From positions 1 through 11,126 of the forward strand of contig DATBIO010000312.1 of assembly GCA_036556965.1 (NCBI GenBank): DNA of 11,126 bases, read 5' to 3'. The notes beneath the pieces were generated by a model. That model made no database searches, was not told the DNA's origin, and saw only the letters and a list, made by a program, of their open reading frames with translations. The position numbers were made by a program, and so were the translations under genes. Positions 1 to 5,425 of the stretch are shown here, one piece after another. Source of the DNA: DATBIO01 sp036556965. GTDB taxonomy: Bacteria > Acidobacteriota > Vicinamibacteria > Fen-336. Every line of letters starts with the position of its first letter. Position 1 is the stretch's first letter.

Positions 1-857
1 GTGTAGATGGGGTTGACCTTGTCCGTGTTCGCCCGGCCCGTACCGCGGGCGATGGCGAGGTCCACAACCTCGCTCTCGTCGCGCCAGGCCGCGTTCTCGA
101 AGTCGGTGCGGAAGGTGCCCGAGAACTGGTTGCCCCCGCTCTTGGTCACGGCGTTGATGACGCCGCCCGAGAAGCGCCCGTACTCCGCGGAGATGCCGGA
201 GGTCATGATGGTGACCTCCTGGAGGGCCTCCTCGATGTAGAGGTTGTTGGCGGTGCCGAAGAGGTTGTCGTTGATGTCGACGCCGTTGAGGAGGAAGACG
301 TTGTCGTAGGCGAAGGCGCCGCCGATGGTGACCTGGCCCGCGTTGGGCCCGTTGTCGCTCAGGCCCGGCGCCAGCTCGGCGATGGCGGCCAGGTTGCGGT
401 TCATGGCCAGCTTGTCCACCACCTCCTCGTACTTGTAGTTCGTGGCGACCTGCGTCTCCGTGAGGATGGACGTGGCCTGGCCCACCACCTCGACCGTCTC
501 CTGCATGGTGGCCACGCTCATGGCTGCGGAGACCTCGGCGGTCTTGCTGAGGGAGACGTTGACCTTCTGTTCGACGGTGGCGAAGCCGGTGAGGGCGAAG
601 CTCACCTTGTAGTCGCCCGGAGGGAGCCCGCGGAAGATGAACCCGCCGCCCGCGTCCGTCGTCGCCGAGCGCTCGCCCTGGAGCGCGGGCGAGGTCACGG
701 TGACGATGACGCCTGGCAGCGCGGCCCCGTCGGACGAGCTGACCTCGCCGATGAGGGTGCCCGTCTGCGTCTGCGCGAAAGCGGGGGCGAAACCAAGGGC
801 GAGCGCCAGCGCGGCGATCGCCCCGACCACCCTCACTCTCCTTCGATCGAGAGTCAT
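1..857 (-). CDS. TonB-dependent receptor, Oar-like, N-terminal part (truncated by window edge)
   Basis: Outer-membrane receptor for energised uptake of an unknown substrate. I translated it from the ATG at 855-857; 285 complete codons are visible before the left edge. Residues 1-28 form a signal peptide (RRR, hydrophobic core, cleavage after AFA). Residues 31-118 are a carboxypeptidase-regulatory-like beta-sandwich (GTLIGEVSSSDGAALPGV, then GLPPGDYKV and LTGF). From about 119 the plug domain follows (ETVEVVGQ, VFLLNGVDIND, then ISAEYGRFSGGVINAVTKSGGN), which is diagnostic of Oar/CarboxypepD-type TonB receptors. The start is supported by a Shine-Dalgarno AAGGA at 866-870, eight bases from the ATG. 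The beta-barrel lies outside the window. It is co-directional with the vWFA gene upstream, but 242 bp of control-like sequence lies between, so independent transcription is likely. The family is certain; the substrate is not predictable. Confidence 0.93.
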   Translation of the reverse strand, partial: MTLDRRRVRVVGAIAALALALGFAPAFAQTQTGTLIGEVSSSDGAALPGVIVTVTSPALQGERSATTDAGGGFIFRGLPPGDYKVSFALTGFATVEQKVNVSLSKTAEVSAAMSVATMQETVEVVGQATSILTETQVATNYKYEEVVDKLAMNRNLAAIAELAPGLSDNGPNAGQVTIGGAFAYDNVFLLNGVDINDNLFGTANNLYIEEALQEVTIMTSGISAEYGRFSGGVINAVTKSGGNQFSGTFRTDFENAAWRDESEVVDLAIARGTGRANTDKVNPIY

Positions 858-939
858 GTCCTTCTTCCTTTCAATCAGAAGTCGACACACTCCGACCGCC
901 CGCTGGTCCGCTGGTCAAGAGAATGGGCGGTCAGACAAC

Positions 940-960
940 ACCCCGCATAGCACGCGGGGT
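940..960. repeat. Inverted repeat, 7-bp arms
   Basis: ACCCCGC at 940-946 and GCGGGGT at 954-960 form a perfect 7-bp stem with a 7-nt loop. It could end transcription from the vWFA gene, whose stop is 140 bp upstream on the minus strand, but no run of T follows. It overlaps the -24/-12 candidate, so it may instead be a by-product of that element or a repressor site. Confidence 0.4.
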
Positions 961-964
961 GCCA
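949..964 (-). promoter_or_regulatory. Candidate sigma-54 (-24/-12) promoter of the left TonB receptor
   Basis: The minus strand reads TGGCACCCCGCGTGCT. Against the RpoN consensus TGGCACG-N4-TTGCW, the -24 half matches TGGCAC, the -12 half matches TGC plus T, and GG and GC are separated by exactly ten bases as RpoN requires. Mismatches are G to C after TGGCAC and the first T of TTGC. The inferred start of transcription is about 938, giving a leader of about 81 nt. The element lies partly inside the inverted repeat 940-960. GC-rich DNA can produce such matches by chance; the flanking IHF-type site and dyads raise the odds. Confidence 0.5.
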
Positions 965-979
965 CGCCGACCATCCCCA

Positions 980-992
980 CAAATGATTGATA
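980..992 (-). promoter_or_regulatory. Perfect IHF-type consensus site
   Basis: The minus strand reads TATCAATCATTTG, which matches the IHF consensus WATCAA-N4-TTR at every defined position. It sits in an AT-rich island (981-1004), centred about 48 bp upstream of the inferred sigma-54 start site. It lies between the -24 element and the upstream palindromes, where a DNA-bending protein would bring an activator to the promoter. The match is direct. Binding by an IHF/HU-family protein is inferred, and Acidobacteriota homologues may have different specificity. Confidence 0.5.
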
Positions 993-1058
993 TGTAGATA
1001 TTTACGGCAGAAGGCCTATGACACTCAGCCAGCTGGACTCCAAACGGCTGAATTGTTC

Positions 1059-1094
1059 TTCAACCAGTTGAAGTTTGATCGACCAACCGGTTGG
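1059..1094. promoter_or_regulatory. Paired palindromes with CAACCRGTTG core (candidate activator/operator sites)
   Basis: Two dyads are seen directly: TTCAAC-CA-GTTGAA at 1059-1072 and the perfect 12-bp palindrome CCAACCGGTTGG at 1083-1094. Their centres are 23 bp apart, about two helical turns, so a protein bound at both would sit on one face of the DNA. They lie just after the vWFA stop codon and about 127 and 150 bp upstream of the inferred receptor start site. That distance suits an enhancer-binding protein. The CAA-N4-TTG form could also be a LacI- or TetR-type operator. Confidence 0.5.
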
Positions 1095-1099
1095 ATGGC

Positions 1100-3187
1100 C
1101 TACTGCGCCACGCGCAGGAGGCTGTAGGACTCGAGGCGGGCCCCCGACTCCCCCACGCCCATGCGGAGGGTGTAGTCGCCGGGGGGAAGCCCTTCGGGCG
1201 TGTAGTTGAGGACGTAGGTCCGCCGGCCGCCGTCCTCGCGGTAGACCTTTTCCAGCCGGAAGCGGCCCGCGTCCACGGCGCTGCCGGCGGCGTCCTTCAC
1301 GCTCGAGGTGATCTCGATGCCCGCGGCAGGATCGCCGCGGAGCTCGGGCTCGTAGGCGATGAGCACCACCTTCTCGGGGCTCCCGCGCGTGACGCGGAAG
1401 GTGGTCCGCGGAAGGAAGGGCCGGCCCGCCACCGAGAACGGGGGCGCGGAGGCGCCGGTGGCCGCCACCGTCACCCAGGCGTCCGCGTCGTCCATGACCA
1501 GCGGGGGAAGAAGGAAGCCGGCGGAGGGGTCGCGCGGGGGGACGGTCACGTCGATGAACTGCGCGCCCGACGCTCCCGACGCCGGCTCCTGGACCATGAG
1601 CTTCAGCGTGTACTGGCCGGGAGGCACGTCGAGGGAGCCGTAGAAGGAGAAGCCGCTGGGGGCGGAGGCCGAGGCGTGGGGCTCCAGGCGCGCCATCTGG
1701 GCCAGGTGGTCGGCCACCGACCCGTCGGGCCCCACCGCGTAGCCGTACACCTCCAGGGCGAGGGAGCCCGACCCGTTCCAGTGCAGCTGGTCGCGTGGAA
1801 CCTGCATGACGAGCCCGAGCCGCTGCAGCTGCCCGTCGCTGGGGAAGGGCAGGGCCAGGGCGGAGAACTTGAGCGCGTTGGGGCCGGCCCCCGTCATGAC
1901 CAGCTGCGCCGCCTCGAACTTGCGCTGCAAGGGCGACTGGGCGGCGCGGGGCTGGCGCTCGAAGAAGCCGGCGCGGTGCGAGGCGCGGCTCCCCTTCCGC
2001 CGCACCTTGACCTTGAGCTTGTGGTAGGCGCCGGGACCCTTCAGGTCCTCCGGCTGGTAGCCGAGCACGTAGTACCGGCTGGTGAGGTCGAGCATCTCGC
2101 CGAGCGCGTCGCCGAGGTCGTTGGCGTCCTTGTAGAAGCGCCCCCCGGTGTCCGCGGCCAGCAGGTGCAGCGACTCGCGGCCGGCCACGTTGCGCGAGAG
2201 GTCGCGCGCGACCGTGGTCTGGCCCAGCGAGTCGTCGCGGCCCATGCCCGTGACGTCCACGGAGTGGATCACGCAGTCCGCGCTCTGCAGGCTGCGGGCC
2301 ATCACGGAGAGCACGCGGCGCACGCCCGTGTCCCCGTACCGCTCGGGGTTCTGGTCGTAGATGCGGCCCTGCACCACCGCCTCCGCGTCCTCGCGCAGGT
2401 CGGCCCCGCTCAGGCCCACCAGGGTCTGGGAGTCGAAGCCCGCGGAGAGGTAGACGATCTGCTTGCGGCCCTCCACCCCGCGCAGGGCGGTGGCCAGCTC
2501 CTTCATGCTCTCCGCGAGGTTGAGCACCTGGGCGCGGTAGAGCTGCTCGTCGAGCACGCGGGCGCGGCGCACGATGGGGGCGACCACGCTCTCCACCACC
2601 GCCGCCGTGGGATCGCCCGTGCGGTTGCGCGCGCCGATGTCGATGTCGGCCACCGCCACCGTGGCCGCCAGGCCCAGCGGGTCGTTGATGCGCGCGATCT
2701 GGGGGATGCCCAGGGTGTCCACGGCGTGGGCCAGCAGGGCGCGGTCCTCGGTGAAGTTGGCCACCAGGCGCAGCCCGTGGTTGACGTCGAAGCTGGCCAC
2801 CGCCGCGAGGTCGGCGTCCGCCAGCTGCCGCCGCACGAACTCCTTTCCCGCGCGGCGGGCCCGGTGCACGCCGGCCACGTCGGTGAAGGACAGGTCGAAG
2901 AGGAGGAGGAAGCGCCGGCGCAGGGCGGGCACGCTGCGGATCTCGTCCTGGGCGTCCTCGGCCGTGGTGTCCACGTACTGGAAGGAGACGATGGGCACCG
3001 CCCGCCCGTCGTCGATCAGCTCGAAGTCCTCCGCCCGGAGCCCGGGCGTGGCCCGCCCCTGGTCGTCGGTCACGAAGACGGGCACGGACACGATCGAGAT
3101 GCCGGTGCCGAACACGGGAGGGGGCTTCTCGGGCGCGGCGGCGGCGGGAAGGGCGCAGAGCAGCGGGACGGCCCAGGCCAGGCGCAT
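1100..3187 (-). CDS. Exported vWFA-related protein, Acidobacterial type
   Basis: A 695-residue protein of the vWFA-related family common in Acidobacteriota (TIGR03436-like); molecular role unknown, probably metal-dependent adhesion or scaffolding outside the inner membrane. Residues 1-18 are a signal peptide (MRLAWAVPLLCALPAAAA). Residues 33-70 carry the family signature (VPVFVTDDQGRATPGL, then AEDFELIDDGR...F). The vWA fold spans about 92-375, with a MIDAS-like D98-L-S100-F-T102. Residues 370-379 (SRYYVLGYQP) and 388-398 (YHKLKVKVRRK) are the typical end of this domain. About 420-695 is beta-rich and includes two PPG-x-YTL stretches (522-528, 668-674). The open frame extends to 3424, but that part reads antisense through the sulfatase-like gene. 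The ATG at 3187 is chosen for its signal peptide and GAGGTG at 3192-3197. It is divergent from the sulfatase-like pair across 40 bp. Confidence 0.9.
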   Translation of the reverse strand: MRLAWAVPLLCALPAAAAPEKPPPVFGTGISIVSVPVFVTDDQGRATPGLRAEDFELIDDGRAVPIVSFQYVDTTAEDAQDEIRSVPALRRRFLLLFDLSFTDVAGVHRARRAGKEFVRRQLADADLAAVASFDVNHGLRLVANFTEDRALLAHAVDTLGIPQIARINDPLGLAATVAVADIDIGARNRTGDPTAAVVESVVAPIVRRARVLDEQLYRAQVLNLAESMKELATALRGVEGRKQIVYLSAGFDSQTLVGLSGADLREDAEAVVQGRIYDQNPERYGDTGVRRVLSVMARSLQSADCVIHSVDVTGMGRDDSLGQTTVARDLSRNVAGRESLHLLAADTGGRFYKDANDLGDALGEMLDLTSRYYVLGYQPEDLKGPGAYHKLKVKVRRKGSRASHRAGFFERQPRAAQSPLQRKFEAAQLVMTGAGPNALKFSALALPFPSDGQLQRLGLVMQVPRDQLHWNGSGSLALEVYGYAVGPDGSVADHLAQMARLEPHASASAPSGFSFYGSLDVPPGQYTLKLMVQEPASGASGAQFIDVTVPPRDPSAGFLLPPLVMDDADAWVTVAATGASAPPFSVAGRPFLPRTTFRVTRGSPEKVVLIAYEPELRGDPAAGIEITSSVKDAAGSAVDAGRFRLEKVYREDGGRRTYVLNYTPEGLPPGDYTLRMGVGESGARLESYSLLRVAQ

Positions 3188-3227
3188 GGAGCACCTCAGA
3201 TAACAGGTTAAGATCCGCCTTTTCGCC
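3188..3227. promoter_or_regulatory. 40-bp divergent intergenic region with small palindrome
   Basis: Only 40 bp separate the start codons of the minus-strand vWFA gene and the plus-strand sulfatase-like gene. The gap holds the vWFA Shine-Dalgarno (GAGGTG, minus, 3192-3197), the palindrome TAACAGGTTA (3201-3210) and two weak -10-like strings: TTATCT on minus (3203 to 3198) and TAAGAT on plus (3209-3214). If used, both would give very short leaders, and the plus gene shows no clear Shine-Dalgarno, so its message may be nearly leaderless. The promoter assignment is inference. Confidence 0.45.
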
Positions 3228-5423
3228 ATGGGCCGCAAGCGGCGACGGAACGCACCTGCCCCGGCGCCTTCGCCTCCTCCCCCGCGCGCGTCCCGCGCGC
3301 GGAGGGTGGCGCTCCTGGCCGCCGCCGTCGCCCTGGCCGCCGGCGCCCTGTGGTGGTGGCGCGAGCGCCCCCGGCCCCTGCGGCGCGAGGCGGGTCTCAA
3401 CGTCCTCCTCGTCACCGTGGACACGCTGCGCGCCGACGCCGTCGGCGCCTACGGCAACGCGCGCGCGCGCACGCCGTGGATGGACCGGCTGGCCCGGGAG
3501 GGCGTGCTCTTCCGCGACGCCCTCGCCCAGAACGTGGTCACCCTCCCCTCCCACGCCAACATCCTCTCCGGCCGCTACCCGCTCGCGCACGGCGTGCGCG
3601 ACAACTCCGGCTTCCGCTTCCCCGCGGGCGCGGCCACCCTGGCCACCCTCCTCAAGGCCCGCGGCTACCGCACGGGCGCCTTCGTGAGCGCGTTCCCGCT
3701 CGACTCCCGCTTCGGGCTCGACCGCGGCTTCGACGTCTACGAGGACCGCTTCGTGAACGTGGACACGCGCGGCGCGTTCGCGGTGCAGGAGCGGAGCGGC
3801 CCGGAGACGGTGGCCCTGGCCGGCCGCTGGATCGAGGCCCAGGGCGCGGGGCCGTGGTTCGCATGGGTGCACGTCTACGAGCCCCACTTCCCCTACCGGC
3901 CTCCTCCCGACCTGGCCGCCGCCTTTCCCGGCGACCCCTACCACGGAGAGGTGGCGGCCGCCGATCGGGCGCTGGCCCCCCTCCTCCGGCCACTGGTGGA
4001 GGCGGGAGGGGCGGGGCGGACCTTCGCCGTCCTCACCGCCGATCACGGCGAAGCGCTGGGCGAGCACGGCGAGAAGACGCACGGCATCTTCGCCTACCGC
4101 GGCACGCTGCACGTGCCGCTGCTGCTCTACGCCCCCCGCCTGCTCCGGCCCCACGTGGTGGACGAGCCGGTGCGCCACGTGGACATCGCGCCCACCGTGC
4201 TCGACGCGCTGGGGGCGGAGCGTCCGGACGGCTGGCACGGCCGCAGCCTGCTGGCGGCGGCGGCCGGCCATCCGGCGGCGGCGGAGCCCAGCTACTTCGA
4301 GGCCCTGAGCGGCGTGCTCAACCGCGGGTGGGCGCCGCTGCGGGGGGTGGTGCGCGGCCCCCTCAAGTACGTGGACCTGCCCCTGCCCGAGCTGTACGAC
4401 CGCGCGGCCGACCCGGGCGAGGAGCGGAACCTCGCCGCCGCGCGGCCGCAGGAGCTGGAGCAGATGCGCGCCCTGCTGGCGCGCCTCCGCGAAGGAGAGC
4501 AGGGGCTCGCGCGTTCTCCGGAGAGCGCGGAGACGGCGGAGCGCCTGCGCAGCCTCGGCTACACCGCGGGCGGCGGCGCCCTCAAGGAGGAGTACACGGA
4601 GGAGGACGACCCCAAGCGGCTCATCGCCCTCGACGCCATGTTGGAGGACGTCTTCACCCGCCACGCCGCCGGCGACCTGGAGGGAGCGCTGGGCGTGGCC
4701 AAGGACCTGGTGCGGCGCAAGCCGGACATGCCGCTCTCCCTCACCCACCTCGCCTACCTCCAGCGCGAGACGGGCGACCTCCGCGGCGCGGTGGACAGCC
4801 TGCGGCGCGCCCTCGCCCTCGACCCCTCCGACGCCGACACCCTCTCCCTGCTGGGCGCCTACCTCAACGAGGCGGGAGCGGCGCGCGAGACGGTGGAGCT
4901 GCTGGAGCCCCAGATGCGCGCGGCGGAGCCCGACGTGGACGTGCTGGTGGCGCTGGGCGTGGCCCTGGCCGAGCTGGGCCGCCGCGAGGAGGCCCTGGCC
5001 GTCTTCGCGCGGGCGCGCCAGGCCGACCCGTCGAACCCCATGGTCCTGGTGAACGTGGGCACCGTCCACCTCATGGCCGACGACCGCGCCCGGGCCCGCG
5101 GCGCGCTGGAGGAGGCCCTGGCCCTCAACCCCGACGTGGCGCGCGCCCACAACACGCTCGGCGTCATCGCCGCGCGCGAGGGGCGCATGGAGGAGGCGAT
5201 CGCCCGCTGGAAGAGGGCGGTGGAGCTGGACCCGCGCGAGTTCGACACCCTCTACAACCTCGGGCTCACCCTCGTCCGCCAGGGGCGGGGGGCGGAGGCG
5301 CGGTCCTACCTCGAGCGGTTCGCGCAGTCCGCCCCCCCCGTCCTCTACGCCCGCGACGTGGCGCGCGTGCGGGCCTGGCTGGCGGGCACGGGCTCGCTGG
5401 GCGCGCGCGCGCCGCAGGGTTGA
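3228..5423 (+). CDS. Membrane-anchored sulfatase-like hydrolase/transferase with C-terminal TPRs (copy 1)
   Basis: A 731-residue alkaline-phosphatase-superfamily enzyme fused to TPR repeats; substrate unknown. An Arg- and Pro-rich cytoplasmic tail (1-26) precedes one membrane helix (27-44, ending WWW), so the rest should be periplasmic. The catalytic domain covers about 55-445: VTVDTLRAD with ligand D65, VVTLPSHANILSG with T105 at the nucleophile position, H220 in PHFPY, D272-H273 in ADHGE, H285 in KTHGIF, then RHVDIAPTVLDALG. True sulfatases have Cys or Ser where T105 lies and Arg where H109 lies, so formylglycine chemistry is not expected; Thr is the nucleophile in related phospho-group enzymes such as LtaS and EptA. 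About 465-715 is TPR (e.g. ALDPSDADTLSLLGAYLNEAG, HNTLGVIAAREGRMEEAI). The start follows the 40-bp divergent gap without a clear Shine-Dalgarno. It is the first gene of a tandem pair. Confidence 0.9.
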   Translation: MGRKRRRNAPAPAPSPPPPRASRARRVALLAAAVALAAGALWWWRERPRPLRREAGLNVLLVTVDTLRADAVGAYGNARARTPWMDRLAREGVLFRDALAQNVVTLPSHANILSGRYPLAHGVRDNSGFRFPAGAATLATLLKARGYRTGAFVSAFPLDSRFGLDRGFDVYEDRFVNVDTRGAFAVQERSGPETVALAGRWIEAQGAGPWFAWVHVYEPHFPYRPPPDLAAAFPGDPYHGEVAAADRALAPLLRPLVEAGGAGRTFAVLTADHGEALGEHGEKTHGIFAYRGTLHVPLLLYAPRLLRPHVVDEPVRHVDIAPTVLDALGAERPDGWHGRSLLAAAAGHPAAAEPSYFEALSGVLNRGWAPLRGVVRGPLKYVDLPLPELYDRAADPGEERNLAAARPQELEQMRALLARLREGEQGLARSPESAETAERLRSLGYTAGGGALKEEYTEEDDPKRLIALDAMLEDVFTRHAAGDLEGALGVAKDLVRRKPDMPLSLTHLAYLQRETGDLRGAVDSLRRALALDPSDADTLSLLGAYLNEAGAARETVELLEPQMRAAEPDVDVLVALGVALAELGRREEALAVFARARQADPSNPMVLVNVGTVHLMADDRARARGALEEALALNPDVARAHNTLGVIAAREGRMEEAIARWKRAVELDPREFDTLYNLGLTLVRQGRGAEARSYLERFAQSAPPVLYARDVARVRAWLAGTGSLGARAPQG
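3649..3715 (+). repeat. 67-bp perfect repeat shared with copy 2 (repeat unit 1)
   Basis: This stretch of copy 1, encoding about LKARGYRTGAFVSAFPLDSRF, is identical base for base to 5781-5847 in copy 2, including every third codon position. After one mismatch the identity resumes for another 20 bp. Shorter perfect blocks occur at 3531-3565 (35 bp) and 4054-4091 (38 bp), while the TPR parts have diverged clearly. Confidence 0.9.
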
Positions 5424-5425
5424 GG

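Larger units (their letters stand above)
858..1099 (-). promoter_or_regulatory. Control region upstream of the left TonB receptor
   Basis: This 242-bp gap between the vWFA stop and the receptor start holds no credible gene. Read on the minus strand from 1099 downward it contains two perfect palindromes with CAACCRGTTG cores (1083-1094 and 1059-1072), an AT-rich tract (981-1004) unlike the surrounding DNA, an inverted repeat (940-960), a -24/-12-like element (949-964), a tandem 8-bp repeat CGCTGGTC x2 (901-916) and the Shine-Dalgarno (866-870). The order resembles an enhancer-dependent promoter. The assembly into one promoter is inference. Confidence 0.6.

Noticed and set aside
901..916. Tandem 8-bp repeat CGCTGGTC x2
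   Set aside because: Real but short; two units in GC-rich DNA are weak evidence for an operator, and it lies downstream of the inferred start site. Noted within the control region only.
1091..3211. 706-codon plus-strand frame opposite the vWFA gene
   Set aside because: His/Gly/Arg-rich shadow without domains. The minus-strand gene has a signal peptide and recognised family motifs.
3188..3424. N-terminal extension of the vWFA frame to 3424
   Set aside because: It reads antisense through the 5' end of copy 1, is basic and low-complexity, and would bury the signal peptide that starts at 3187.
1002..5150. 1382-codon open frame on the minus strand
   Set aside because: It runs antisense through both the vWFA gene (out of frame) and the sulfatase-like gene. 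Its product is Arg/Gly/Pro-rich with no domain. Stop codons are rare in such GC-rich DNA.
3350..5425. Upstream extension of the second sulfatase-like frame
   Set aside because: This part overlaps copy 1 in another frame and is low-complexity Arg/Pro/Gly. The real N-terminus with a membrane helix begins at 5426.
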